Source: Sphingobacteriales bacterium JAD_PAG50586_3
Lineage (GTDB): Bacteria; Bacteroidota; Bacteroidia; CAMBQF01
Reading direction: 5' to 3'
NCBI GenBank assembly: GCA_023213195.1
Contig: CP096135.1
Coordinates: 1-64,000, forward strand
DNA: 64,000 nt
In this document: piece by piece, positions 1-12,194 of the stretch
How positions within the stretch are numbered: position 1 is the stretch's first letter
Layout: the number at the start of each line of letters is the position of its first letter
The notes under the pieces: model-generated
The model's database searches: none
The model's input: the letters and a program-made list of their open reading frames with translations, nothing else
Told to the model about the DNA's origin: nothing
Made by a program: the position numbers and the translations under genes

Positions 1-807
1 GGCGCTTACTTTATCATCGCCCGTTAGCGATAGGTTTTCTACATCATCTTCGGCATACTTATAGTATAACCCACTTTTTTCGCGTTCAATATCGGCCTGG
101 CGCTCTTTGCGGGTAAGGGTGTTAACCCACTCAAAGGTTAGGTTGGTTTGCTTGGCATCTACCACCTTATCCATGCCCACAACATTAATGTTAAAGCCCA
201 GTAGGTAGCTATCGCCTTTTAGCGAGTAGACATACTCAATATACTTGCCATCGCCGGTGTTTAGGCGCAGGGCCACTGAGCCGGAGTCGGTACCGGTTAC
301 ATTAACCGCTTTAGATTGGCTGTCGAAGTAAAAATCGGCAGTAGAAAAGGCGGTGTTGTTAGAGAAAAAGCGCAGCGTAGTACTGTTGGTGCTATCGTTT
401 ATCAAAACCAACGGCTTTTGGTCGTAGGTTTTAAACTCTTTTAGCTCTACACGCTTAATGTTACCACCTTTGGTAGATACATCTACTTTAAGCTTCTCAT
501 TCTCTAGTGTAATAACCTTTTCAGCACCTTTAGCAGCACCTGCAAAAGCACCGTATTTAAGGCTGTCTTGTTTGGCCTTTAAACTATCGGGTACTGTAGC
601 CAGGGCTATAGAGTCGGCTTTAATGCGTGCCTTTTCTTTTACGGCATACTCAATGGCTTTAAGGTCGCCCTCTTTTTTAACTTTGGCAATAGAGTCAGAC
701 TTGCGTTTGTTAGCCTTTTGTTCTTCTTCACTTGGTTGGTTGTATATCTGCCAGCCAATTAAAATGGCAAATATCAGTACAAAACCATAGATGGTATTTC
801 TATCCAT
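1..807 (-). CDS. yidC: Membrane protein insertase YidC, N-terminal part
   Basis: This is the first 269 codons of the gene; it continues beyond the left edge. It starts MDRNTIYGFVLIF at the ATG complementary to 805-807. One hydrophobic segment (about residues 6-20) is followed by a charged Lys/Glu-rich linker and then the beta-rich periplasmic domain typical of Gram-negative YidC (motifs such as KVDVSTKGGNIKRVEL). YidC inserts and folds inner-membrane proteins with or without SecYEG. The five transmembrane helices of the insertase core lie outside the window. pyrG lies upstream on the same strand, an arrangement common in Bacteroidota. The frame is open throughout. Confidence 0.93.
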   Translation of the reverse strand, partial: MDRNTIYGFVLIFAILIGWQIYNQPSEEEQKANKRKSDSIAKVKKEGDLKAIEYAVKEKARIKADSIALATVPDSLKAKQDSLKYGAFAGAAKGAEKVITLENEKLKVDVSTKGGNIKRVELKEFKTYDQKPLVLINDSTNSTTLRFFSNNTAFSTADFYFDSQSKAVNVTGTDSGSVALRLNTGDGKYIEYVYSLKGDSYLLGFNINVVGMDKVVDAKQTNLTFEWVNTLTRKERQADIEREKSGLYYKYAEDDVENLSLTGDDKVSA

Positions 808-899
808 TACAGGGTATTATTTAAGCGCGCAAAGGTAGTAATTAACTGATAACAGAGAGTTAAAAACTATTTGTTGTATTGGGGTAGACGGATATAATT

Positions 900-1140
900 A
901 GTAGTTATTGTATTCAGAAGAACTATTTATAGTAGCCCCGGCCTTTAGGCCGGGGAATAAGGTGCTACTTCTGTTTGGCTTTAGCCTCAGTTTGAATTTG
1001 GGCTAAAGCCCAACCTGTTCGTTAGTTTTTATCCCCGAGCTAAAGCACGGGACAATTATTTGATTGGGAAATTTTAGCCACTAAAATCCCTCCCCTCTGA
1101 CTTGCAGTCAGAGGTACTCCCTTTATAAGGGAGAGTTTTG
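900..1140. repeat. Intergenic repeat cluster between pyrG and yidC
   Basis: Several short inverted repeats follow one another: a CCCCGGCC TTTA GGCCGGGG hairpin near 934-956, a second module with GGGCTAAAGCCC-like text, and a CCCTCCCCTCTGACTTGCAG... module ending in CTCCCTTTATAAGGGAGAG at about 1088-1135. The same modules recur elsewhere in the window (4.07, 9.0-9.18, 18.2, 54.5-55.4, 57-59 kb). No ORF is credible here. Confidence 0.6.
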
Positions 1141-1186
1141 TCGCTGAAAGGAAATCAAGTAATTACTAGTCTCTGGCACCTAAAAC

Positions 1187-2809
<1,623 letters not shown>

Positions 2810-2892
2810 TCAAATTTACGCAGAATTTTTGAGGTAGGGGAAACTAACTTTACTTAACAGCATATTTATTTCATTAACCACTATAAGATGTG

Positions 2893-3648
2893 CTACCACT
2901 CTTCGTCTGTGTTGGTAAAGGAGTCTTTTAGGCCATTTATAATAGAAAGGGCAAACTTGGCAACAGGTGACTTTGGGTCGTAGGTAATAACATCGCCCGG
3001 CTTGTATTTTTTATAATTGGTGCTCGTTTCAAAGTTTACACTTTGCGATGTTTGCATTATCACATCGCTGGATTGGCCATCAAATGTTTGATAGGTAATA
3101 ACTATGCGGTATTTGCCATCTTTACATTTAAAATCTACCGTGTAGGCTACCTTGGCATGGTTTATAAGCGGATTGGCTTTATCTGTAAGGTCGTTTTTGC
3201 CGGTAAGTATTATTTGCTTGTCAGTACTGTCGGCACTAACAACGTATTTGTTTTTTATGTAAGGTGTTGTAAGCAAAAAGTTTTTAGCTTTTTTAAAAAT
3301 ATCCGATGCCTTCACATTGTCAAGGGCTACGGTATCGGCCATCATTATTTGCCCTGTTTTTTCATTCTTAAACATGGTGGCTGTTTTAGCAGCAATACTG
3401 CTCTTATAAGAGCCCCAATCCTGGGTTATTGCATCTTTGCGTTTGTTACTATCAGATACGTATATATAGCTAACCTTATCGGCCTCGTACTGCAAGTCCA
3501 TTTTATTTACCTTGATTTTAAACACACCATTGGTGTAGTTTTGTATAGTACAGGGTATCTTTTGAGAACTCTGGTTAAATTGTACATACAAAGTATCTTG
3601 GGCAGATGCTACAAAAGGCATTAGTAGGATTAATAGTAACGTTCTCAT
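2893..3648 (-). CDS. Secreted protein of unknown function, possibly DUF4468-like
   Basis: 251 residues beginning with a clear signal peptide (MRTLLLILLMPFVASAQ). The mature part starts with a beta-rich stretch (DTLYVQFNQSSQKIPC) and holds a central TTPYIKNKYVVSADSTDKQI region followed by alternating beta strands (YTVDFKCKDGKYRIVITYQ). This layout resembles the small TBP-like-fold DUF4468 proteins common in Bacteroidota, but I cannot confirm the family by eye. Function is unknown; it is probably periplasmic. It is monocistronic between pyrG and a DUF1801-like gene. Confidence 0.6.
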   Translation of the reverse strand: MRTLLLILLMPFVASAQDTLYVQFNQSSQKIPCTIQNYTNGVFKIKVNKMDLQYEADKVSYIYVSDSNKRKDAITQDWGSYKSSIAAKTATMFKNEKTGQIMMADTVALDNVKASDIFKKAKNFLLTTPYIKNKYVVSADSTDKQIILTGKNDLTDKANPLINHAKVAYTVDFKCKDGKYRIVITYQTFDGQSSDVIMQTSQSVNFETSTNYKKYKPGDVITYDPKSPVAKFALSIINGLKDSFTNTDEEW

Positions 3649-3696
3649 AAAGACATCAAAAAAAGTAGTTTCTGTTTCTAAAGCGGCAAAATTAAT

Positions 3697-4040
3697 TTAT
3701 TTCTTATTCCGCAGTTTATTTATTTCAACAGCCTCTAGTATCAGGCTTTGGAGTAAAGGCACATCAATATCCTCCACTTTTTTATAATGTATTTTACGGA
3801 TGATTTTAGTGTCGGGCGGAGAAAAAGCCTCTTGTGTAAGCATGTATTTACCTTTTACAAACGCAATATAAACGCCTTTACTATCGCGGCTTAAAAAGCA
3901 GCAGGCTTGCAGTAATGGAATACGGGCAGGTATTTATCGTGCCGTTCTTCAAAGCCTATGGCGGTGTCTAATATTATATCGCGCAGCACCGCGAATATCT
4001 CTAAATGATGAGGCTTTTGTTTGTCAAGGTAAGTGCTCAT
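3697..4040 (-). pseudogene. DUF1801-like small protein, frameshifted
   Basis: The ATG at 4040 opens MSTYLDKQKPHHLEIFAVLR. The frame then breaks near 3924 (CCCGT context). One base lost there would restore ...IPLLQACCFLSRDSKG and run on through GVYIAFVKGKYMLTQEAFSPP to the stop at 3697, giving about 114 residues. The pattern 'PLL..CCFLS...GVYIAFVKG' matches small DUF1801/YdhG-type cytoplasmic proteins of unknown biochemical role. The lesion is the same kind as those in many neighbouring genes, so the gene may be intact in the organism. Confidence 0.5.
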
Positions 4041-4061
4041 TATTTTAAATGTTCCGTGTAG

Positions 4062-4120
4062 TTTAACCCCTCCCTCACACCTTTGGTGTAAGTACTCCCC
4101 TTTGCAGGGGGAGAGCCGTT
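4062..4120. repeat. CCCTCCC...CTCCCC intergenic repeat
   Basis: The module reads CCCCTCCCTCACACCTTTGG followed by TGTAAGTACTCCCCTTTGCAGGGGGAGAG. It has an internal ACCTTTGGTGT palindrome and a CTCCCCTTTGCAGGGGGAG hairpin. It belongs to the same family as the repeats near 1.1, 9.0, 54.6 and 58.9 kb. It lies directly downstream of the kinase gene stop and could act as a terminator, though no T-run follows. Confidence 0.5.
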
Positions 4121-4127
4121 TTTATCT

Positions 4128-5947
4128 TTAAAAATGTATAGTAAACGTGGTACCCTGGCCTAAGGTGCTAGTTACGCTAATGTTACCGCCTTGGCTTTCT
4201 ACCTGGTTTTTTACCAGAAACAGGCCAACGCCGTGGGCATCTTTACGGCGGGTAAACACTTTGTAAAGGCCAAATATTTTACCACTATGGCGGTTAAGGT
4301 CTATACCAATACCATTATCTGAAAATTGCAGCACAGGGCCATCATTTTCCATGTAGCTGGTAATGGTAATATGTGGGGCACGGTCGGTACTGGCGTATTT
4401 AATGCTATTGGTAATCATATTAATAAACACACTCTTCATATACGCCTTAGGGAATTTTACGCTGGGGCATTTATCAAAGTTGCTTACTATAGTAGCGTTG
4501 CCGGTATTAATAATAGCATCCATTTCTCCCTCTACCTGGCTAAGCATTTTTGCAAAGTCTATAGTGTCTTTAGTAACTTCTACGTTGTTGCGTATTTTAA
4601 GTATTTCGGCCAGCGTGTCTATAGTATCTATAAGCACCGTAGCGCTTTGGGTAATTTTTTGCAGGTATTGGTCTTTGCTCTCAGGTTCAATATCGTGCTT
4701 TAGCAAATCAACCAACATATTAATATTAGCAGCCGGGGCCCGCAGGTTATGCGATGTGATGTAGGCAAAATTCTCCAGTTGTTCTTTTTGGCTGGCAAGC
4801 GTGTTTTTAGCTTCGGTAATATCGGTAATATCATAGGCTTCCATAATAATAAAAGCCACTTTGCGGTCGGTATCGTAAATAGGTTTGGCGGTAACGGTAA
4901 GGTATTTGGTACCCATGGTTTCGCCGGTAAACAGTATACTTTCTTTGCTTTGTTTGCCTTTATTGGCATCATCAATAAACCGCTTTAATGTTTCGCCCCC
5001 TGTTTTATCAACCGGGCTGGTGCCAAGGTCCCAAATGTAGGTGTCAAGCACTTCGTAAAGGCTTTTGCGGCGCAGGTTTAACAAGCTGGGGCTGCACTCT
5101 ACATACTTGCCATCGGGGCTAAGCAAGGCCATATAGCTGCTGGCGTTATTAAATATACCCCTAAATTTTAGGGTGGCATTTATAAGCGCGTCTTCGGCAA
5201 CCTTACGGTCGTTAATATCTATAAGTGAGCCCAGCATACTGGTAGGCTCGCCCTGATTGTTAAACTTTATTTTGCCACTTGCCAGATACCATTTATACAC
5301 CCCGCTTTTGCTCTTTAAGCGATATTCTATATAAAATACAGGGTATTTTGGGCTGTGCTGGGTATGTATTGCAAAGGCAGGTTTTACATCATCGGGGTGT
5401 ATTAGCTTAGAAAAATTGATAAGGCTGGCCTCTATCTCATCTTCGGCATAGCCCAGCAACTCGTAGTAGCGCTTAGACCACCATTGAACAGGCTTTTTAA
5501 TATCGGGCCAATGCCACACCCCTGCCGATACGGCCTCTAGTACATCGCCATACAATTGCTTTTGCTCATCAAGCAATCGCTCTGTACGTATAAGCTCTGT
5601 TATATTTTGGGTAACGGCCATACCATAGCATGGCCCATTGTCTTCTGCCTTTAGGCAAGAAAATGTTACCATATAGATAACATCGCGGCTTTCCATTTTT
5701 ATCTGGAAGTTTTCTCCATTTACCGCTCGCTGGTATAAGGGCAAGAAAAACTATACGTTTCAGGCAGAATCTCTTGCAAGGTTTTGCCTACCATATCTTC
5801 GGGCTTATAGCCCCGCTTTACCAGTTCTTCGCCCTCTGCAAAAACATAGCACAAATCACTATTAAAAATAAGGATAGAGCTGTTTGGTATGCTGGCTACA
5901 ATGCCTTTAGATATAATGGGTATTTGACTTTTCTTAATGTTATCCAT
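4128..5947 (-). CDS. PAS-domain sensor histidine kinase (frameshift near 5746)
   Basis: About 606 residues once one base is restored in the A-run at 5746-5750; there ...ILPETYSF joins LPLYQRAVNGENF, completing the first PAS domain. Two further PAS domains follow (about 100-215 and 225-345). The HisKA box is FAYITSHNLRAPAANI. The ATPase domain has an N-box (NMITNSIKYA), G1 (DNGIGID) and G2 (GVGLFLVKNQVESQGG), so it is a complete kinase. No transmembrane segment is seen, so it is probably cytoplasmic. No response regulator lies adjacent. Ligand unknown. Confidence 0.85.
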
Positions 5948-6021
5948 AAAAAACTGCTCTACTATAAAAGTAGCAAATTAAAGGTTTTAAGCGTTTTGTT
6001 TAAACCCTTTAGTAGAAACAT

Positions 6022-6692
6022 TTAAACAGCCGGAGGTACTTCCTTATCGTCGGCGGGTTGGTTCCAGGGTGCTTCAGGGTCGTCGGGTTCGTCCAATTCA
6101 TCCTCAAAATACTTAGGCTTTTGTGGGCCCTGGCGCAGGTAGTAAATAGCACACATTACCCCGGCCAGCATGCCGCTTACGTGGGCCTCAAACGATACAT
6201 CAGGAAAAATAGGGAACAGCCCCCAAAACAGGCTACCGTAAAAAAACACCAATAAGAATGATAGTACTACCAAATCGGTACGGCGGCGTAAAAAACCGCT
6301 TATCAGCACAAAAGACCATAAGCCGTATACCACGCCGCTGGCCCCTATGTGGTAGCTCTCCTGGCAAACATCCACACCCAAATGCCGGTAAGCATGTATA
6401 TTAAAAAGAAAACCCTAAAGGCAATTTCGCGGTAGCTGGTAAAAAGCAGTATACCCAAAATAAACATGGGTAACAGGTTAGATAACAGGTGGTTCCACTC
6501 GCCATGTATAAAGGGCGATAGCAGTATTCCGCGTAAACCTTCAAAATCGCGCGGCATTATGCCAAAAGATATTACCTTTAGGCTATTGCCAAATACCGCA
6601 TAGGCCAATGTCATTAGCAGGCAAATGGCTATGGGAAACCATAGTAACGAGGGTTGTTTTGGGGCCTTGTGGGGCGTTTGTATATTTTCCAC
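6022..6692 (-). CDS. Rhomboid family intramembrane serine protease (frameshift near 6360)
   Basis: About 223 residues after one G is restored at 6360-6361, where ...WVWMFAR joins ESYHIGASGVVYGL. It is strongly hydrophobic, with about six membrane segments. The nucleophile motif GASG is preceded by the family-typical His, and the second catalytic His is in EAHVSGMLAGV. It ends in an acidic, Pro-rich cytoplasmic tail (DELDEPDDPEAPW). Rhomboids cleave membrane proteins within or near the bilayer; the substrate is unknown here. It starts MENIQTPHKAPKQ at 6692. Confidence 0.87.
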
Positions 6693-6765
6693 TACCTACA
6701 ATTAAAAAACTGGAACAGGTTTTGTAAAGAAACCTATTTGTATTGTTTTAGTATAACAAAAGGAC

Positions 6766-7329
6766 ATGAAGCAATTATACGCTTTATTTTGTTTATTTTA
6801 TGTTAGCATTGTTGCAGCACAGGCCCAACCCGCCCCGCCGCAACTGCAAACCCCCTGTGTGGTAATGGAAAAGTTGATTTTAGACTTTCCAAACAACTTT
6901 AAGGGGTATGTGGGCGATGATATTGAGGTGGATATGTTTAGCCAGCAAGATGCCCGCTTTCAATCTAAAATAAGCCTGCCCGGTGCCCGCGAAACGTTTT
7001 TTTATAACGAGGTGTACGACAGGACCAACGTTTTTTATACCAAATTTTTTGAAGGGGGCGACTCTTCTCTTGCTAATGCCGAGTTTAAAAAGTGGCGCAG
7101 CAAAATTGAAGGTTGCACAACCTTACCCTTTACCCTAGGTGCTATTGAAACCGAAGACGATTTTGAGAAGAAAATTTTGTGGTACCCTTTTGACATTAGC
7201 GGCGAACTGGAGAAGAAATATGGCAACCTGCAGTTAGAGTTTAAGGTGTTTAAATGGAAAAAAATGAAACCTACCGGCCAGTTTGAGCCGGTATATACGC
7301 TGGAACTAAGAATTGTGCGCAGCCAATAA
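6766..7329 (+). CDS. Secreted protein of unknown function
   Basis: 187 residues with a signal peptide (MKQLYALFCLFYVSIVAAQAQ). The mature protein is rich in aromatic and charged residues, has no cysteine pattern or repeats, and ends with beta-like segments (LQLEFKVFKWKKMKP, YTLELRIVRSQ). I do not recognise a family. It is upstream of nadB on the same strand with a 74-bp gap and could be cotranscribed with it. Confidence 0.6.
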   Translation: MKQLYALFCLFYVSIVAAQAQPAPPQLQTPCVVMEKLILDFPNNFKGYVGDDIEVDMFSQQDARFQSKISLPGARETFFYNEVYDRTNVFYTKFFEGGDSSLANAEFKKWRSKIEGCTTLPFTLGAIETEDDFEKKILWYPFDISGELEKKYGNLQLEFKVFKWKKMKPTGQFEPVYTLELRIVRSQ

Positions 7330-7403
7330 CATCTGTTAATTTTTATTTTATGCAGAACAATTCGGCTTGCCATTAGTTCTATTTTTGTCGTTTAAGTATA
7401 TTG

Positions 7404-8980
7404 ATGAGAAAGCATTGCGATTTTTTAGTTATTGGGTCGGGTATAGCGGGTTTAAGCTATGCCCTTAAAGTTGCAAACCATGGTAAGGTATTAATGATTA
7501 CCAAAAGCAACGAGAGTGAGTCTAATACTAAATACGCCCAAGGCGGCATTGCCGCTGTTTGGGTAAAGAGCGATAGCTTTGAAAAGCACATACAAGACAC
7601 CCTTGTAGCGGGCGATGGCCTGTGTAACGAAGAGGTGGTGCGCATGGTGGTGAGCGAGAGTACCGAGCGGGTAGAAGAGCTGATAGAATGGGGCACCAAA
7701 TTTGACAAAACCCCCACCGGCGAGTATGACCTTGCCAAAGAGGGTGGCCACTCTGAACACCGCATACTACACTACAAAGACATTACAGGTTACGAGATTG
7801 AGCGTGCCCTGCTGGCCCAGGTGCATAGCCACCCCAATATTGAAATTTTAGACCATCACTTTGCGGTAGATATTATTACCCAGCACCATTTAGGTGCAGA
7901 GGTTAACAGCCAAACACCCGATATACAATGCTACGGCTGCTATGTGCTTGATACTAAAACCGGCAGCATGCTTACTGTACTTGCAAAGTCTACTTTGCTG
8001 GCTACGGGCGGTGCAGGCGCTGTATACGCCACTACCACCAACCCTATTATAGCTACCGGCGATGGTATTGCCATGGCTTACCGTGCCAGGGCCGGGTAGA
8101 TGCTATGGAGTTTATCCAGTTTCACCCCACATCGTTATACAGCCCCGGAGAAAACCCTTCTTTTTTAGTAAGCGAGGCCGTGCGTGGTGCCGGTGCCGTG
8201 CTTAAAAACCTGTTTGGCGATGAGTTTATGCATAAGTACGATGAGCGTGGCTCCTTAGCCCCACGCGATATTGTGGCCCGCGCCATAGATAACGAGATGA
8301 AGCTTTATGGGCACGACTATGTATACCTTGATTGCCGCCATATAGACCTTGATTTTTTCAAAGCGCACTTTCCCAATATATACGATAAGTGCCTTAGCAA
8401 GGGCATAGACATTACCAAAGATATGATACCCGTTGTGCCTGCCGCCCATTATGTGTGCGGAGGTGTTAGGGTTGATATGAATGGTTGCTCATCTATCATA
8501 AACCTATATGCCGCTGGCGAATGCTCTTGCACCGGTTTACATGGTGCCAACCGCTTGGCATCGAACAGCTTGTTAGAGGCTGTAGTATATGGACACCGTG
8601 CAGCTATGCATGCTATAGAAGCTGTTAAAACCCAAGACATTAAAAACGAAATACCCGATTGGGATTCGCACGGCACTGCCGCCCCCGAGGAAATGATTCT
8701 TATTGTACAAAGCCAGCGAGAATTGCAATCTATAATGAGCAATTACGTGGGCATTGTGCGCTCTAACATACGCCTAAAAAGGGCTTTTGACAGGCTTGAG
8801 ATTATCTACGACGAGAACGAAAGGCTCTATGATAAAACAACACTGTCTGTCCGCCTGTGCGAGCTGCGCAACCTGATAACCGTTGCCTACCTAATTATTA
8901 AAATGGCCATGGCCCGTAAGGAAAGCAGGGGGCTACACTACTCGCTAACCTACCCCAAGCACAGCATTTACCAAGATTAG
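7404..8980 (+). CDS. nadB: L-aspartate oxidase (frameshift at 8094-8096)
   Basis: About 525 residues. It oxidises L-aspartate to iminoaspartate with FAD, the first step of de novo NAD synthesis. Visible are the Rossmann FAD motif GSGIAGLSYAL at the N terminus, YAQGGIAAV, GGHSEHRILHYKDITG, FHPTSLYSP, RGAGAVLKN and the second FAD contact region AAGECSCTGLHGANRLASNS. The coding frame breaks at GCCGGGTAG. One more G gives ARAGVDAMEFIQFHPT, as in intact NadB. Loss of a housekeeping gene by one homopolymer base argues for a sequencing error. The ATG at 7404 is preferred over the TTG just before it. Confidence 0.9.
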
Positions 8981-8989
8981 ATAATCTTC

Positions 8990-9240
8990 AAATGGCTCTC
9001 CCCTGTAAAGGAGGAGTACTCATGCCATTAGGCAGGAGTGAGGGGTGTATTTCACATCAAAGAATGTTTGTTAACTCCCCTTTCTAAAGGGTGTGCCCGC
9101 AGGGCGGGGAATTTTATAATAGCTACGGCCTTTAGGCCGTAGAATAAGGCACGAAATAGCACCGGGCTTTAGCCCAAATTATCAAAATTATGCCCAAGCA
9201 ACTGTGATGAATATTAAGAACTCGCCTTGTTGGCTCTTCT
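8990..9240. repeat. Intergenic repeat cluster
   Basis: Tandem arrangement of the CTCCCC...GAGGAGTACTC module (about 8998-9050), an AACTCCCCTTTCTAAAGGG module (9070-9112), a TACGGCCTTTAGGCCGTA hairpin (9123-9140) and GGGCTTTAGCCC (9163-9175). This is the same set of units, in the same order, as the region between pyrG and yidC, so the composite itself appears to be the mobile or duplicating unit. No gene seen. Confidence 0.6.
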
Positions 9241-9248
9241 AAAGTTAA

Positions 9249-11167
9249 CTAAAAGAACCTAAAAGCTACTTTGCCACCTATCCACCATTTAATATTTACG
9301 TTGTTGCTGGTGGCGGTATAATCAGAGAATGAGTAAGGCGCAAGGCTAGAATATACCGATGCATAATCGGCTTGGAGGGCATCGCTAAGAAATAGATTAA
9401 ACGTGGGGCCCAGTGCGACACGTACCTTGCGGGTAATGGCAAATTCAGGCCCTATATATAGCTTGTTCAAAAAGTTTACATTGGTGTTAAAAGTGCCTTT
9501 GCTCAGGTGGTTGTAGCTAAGGTCAATATCAAGGTTAAAGCGCTTGCTCAGTTTTATACTTGTACCTGCGCCGTAGCCAAACATCCATAGTGGGCTTTGG
9601 GTATCGTTTAAAGATATGCCTGCCGAGAATATATTATGGAAATGCCTTGTGCCGGTGCGGAATGCCAGGTGGGTAAACAACAACTCATCGCCCGATATTT
9701 CTAACTGGTGAACGCCTTTGCGAACAAAGCTGGCAATGCCAATAGGCACACCGCTGCTGCAAGTGTCAGAGAAGTTAAAAGGGGCCAATTGCAGGCCTTT
9801 TACATCGGTTGCATAGTTAAGCAAGCCCGCCAACTGTATAGCCCCCGACTTGCGGAATGATATATTTAACAACCCTGCTATTTGCGCGGTGTTAGTCAGG
9901 TTGTCGGCATAGTTAAACAAGCCCGCTATTTGCGCTCCGTTTTTATGGTGGTGGGCATAGTTAAATAACCCCGCTGCGGTTGCGCCCACTATTTGCCTTG
10001 CCGATATATTGGTTAAGCCTGCCGCACAAAAGCCACGGGTAGTGTCGGCATTAATGTTGGCTAAGCCTGCGGCTTTAAAACCATTGGCCTGCCCAGCGGT
10101 GTAGTTAAACAAACCCGCGGCTTGGAAACCACTGGTTGTTCCGCCTACATAGTTTGCTATGCCCGCCGCCTGAAAACCGCTAGCATTGCCGCGTACTATA
10201 TTGAGTATACCACCCGCCTGAAAGCCCTGAAAGCTGCCACCAACATTATTAAATATACCGCCGGCCTGAAAGCCCTGGCAGGGCCACCCACAATATTAAA
10301 TATACCGCCTGCCTGAAAACCCTGCATGCTGCGGCGGTTTATGTTGAAAATACCACCTGCTTCAAAACCATCAGTACCCAAAGAGTAACCGCCCAGCGCG
10401 TTTAACGACACTTTGTTTATTACGTTGGCAGACAGTTTATGGTTGGTGCCCATGTAGGGCAAAAACGATAGCTGGAAGCGGCGGTAAATGGTGTCTTTAA
10501 TATTTACAGTATTGATAAAGCCTTTAGCGTTTTTAAAGAAACGGTCTGTAGCTTCCTGAAACTTGTTACGTTTTGTAGAGTCTATGTAAGGTGTTGCCTG
10601 TGGTGCTGGCTCTATATTAATTTCTACCAACTGGTTTTTAATTGGGATAAGTGATACGGCAGTATCGCTAAACTCGTTCTTCTTAACATTAAGTTTTACG
10701 GTAGGCTCTTTCTTAGGCACTTCCAACTCATAATAGCCATACTCATTTGTTACGGCCGATGTCATGCTTTTTTCATCATAAACCGATGTGTTGGGTACTT
10801 TTTTGCCGCTGTTTTTATCGTACACATAACCACTTACGGTTACCTTTTTACCGGGTGTTTCGGCCTTGCTTAGTATAATGTATTTGCCGCTGGCTTTGTA
10901 GGCTACATTATCATCAAGCACCAGTGCAAGTACCTCGCGCACGCTTTTATTAGCGGCTTTTACTGATACTATTTTGTTGCTATTAACAATGCTTGGGCTG
11001 TAAGAAAAGGTTACACCTGTTTGCGCAGCTATTTTATCAAATGCTACTGATAATGGCTGGTTTGATATGGTTAGGTTAATATCGCGCTCCAGCAAAGGGG
11101 TTTTGTTTTGCCCTATTGCGAGTACAGAAAATAATAAACAAAAAAGAGCAAGTATATACCTTTTCAT
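9249..11167 (-). CDS. STN-domain surface-repeat protein (frameshift near 10273)
   Basis: About 639 residues after one base is restored in the CCC at 10273-10275. Signal peptide (MKRYILALFCLLFSVLAIGQ). An STN secretin/TonB short N-terminal domain follows (INLTISNQPLSVAFDKIAAQ, about 30-100), then a carboxypeptidase-like beta-sandwich (VTVSGYVYDKNSGKKVPN, about 110-190). The C-terminal half is built of about a dozen repeats of the form GFQAGGIFNIVGG / GFKAAGLANI, ending in a beta-barrel-like segment. The repeats resemble the LA_2272-type surface repeat. Signal-transducing STN domains feed FecR/ECF sigma cascades, and the fecR and sigma genes are immediately upstream. A paralogue lacking the STN part is at 18343-19700. 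Confidence 0.72.
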
Positions 11168-11180
11168 TTTGAATTGTCAG

Positions 11181-12187
11181 TTAGCAACCATTGCCATACA
11201 ATATAATTTTCTCACCCTCTTTTCTCGAATTTATGTTGAGGGTAGCGGTAATTACATCAATAATGGTATCTAAATTTTCGTTATTAAAATCTACGGTAAT
11301 AAGGCAGTTTTTAAGGTTTTCGTTATCTAAAACTATGTTGCTGCCGTATACATTATTAAGCTGAGCAATAGCTACACCCAAGGTAGTGCGGTTAAAATTG
11401 AATAGCTTGGTTTTGTATGATAATGCATTGGGGTTAGACTCATTTTCTTGCTTGGCAAAGGCTTTTGTATTGCCATTGTAAATACCGGTTTCTCCGGCTT
11501 TAAGGGTTATGCCTTTATTATCGGCAGTATAAAAATCAACCACGCCGGTTTCTACAACTACCGTTACAGTATTAGTTGCAATATCTTCTTTTACATTAAA
11601 GCCGGTGCCTATATCTTTTACAAAAGCATTGCTTACCTGCACCACAAAAGGTTTCTTCTCATCATGCTTAACCTCAAAAAACGCTTCGCCTTTCAGCTTT
11701 ACAGTACGTTCTCCCTTGCTGTTTTCAGCATATTTTAAGTCCGATTTTTTATTCAATAATATAACGCTACCATCGGGCAAGGTATCTGTCGCGGTAGTGT
11801 TTTGGGTAGCCACAGCAAACTCATTTACCGGCATATTTGTGCCTGTATAATATTTAAAAAACACAAACAAGCCAATAAGTATAGCTACCGAAGCCGCTGC
11901 CGCCGATGCAAACAACAACCTGTTTTTGTTTTTTACAGGTGTCATCATGGGTACTACCTGGGCTTCTTCACCTTCATCCATGCGCTGCTTAAGCTTAGCC
12001 CATGCCGCGTTGGTGTCAACCTCTACAAAAGGCATGGCACCCAGTACTTTTTGCTTTGGGCAACATACAGGCGGTTCTCTTCCGATAAGGTTTCCCAGTC
12101 GGTAAGCTGCTGTACCTCTTTGGTATCAGCCTCGCCCATTGCCACCTTGGCAATTAAAATATCAATATGTTCATTGTTATCTTCCAA
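11181..12187 (-). CDS. FecR-family anti-sigma factor (frameshift near 12048)
   Basis: About 335 residues after one base is restored in the T-run 12048-12052, where ...YVAQSKK joins VLGAMPFVEVDTNAAW. The start is a TTG at 12187 preceded by AGGTGA; no in-frame ATG is available at this end. Cytoplasmic N-terminal region, one membrane helix (LLFASAAAASVAILIGLFVFF), then the periplasmic FecR domain (LPDGSVILLNKKSDLKYAEN, GEAFFEVKHDEKKPFVVQV) and a C-terminal STN-like region (LNNVYGSNIVLDNENLKNC). It should hold the adjacent ECF sigma factor inactive until signalled through the outer-membrane partner. It lies 7 bp after the sigma gene and 13 bp before the STN protein. Confidence 0.85.
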
Positions 12188-12194
12188 TCTTCAC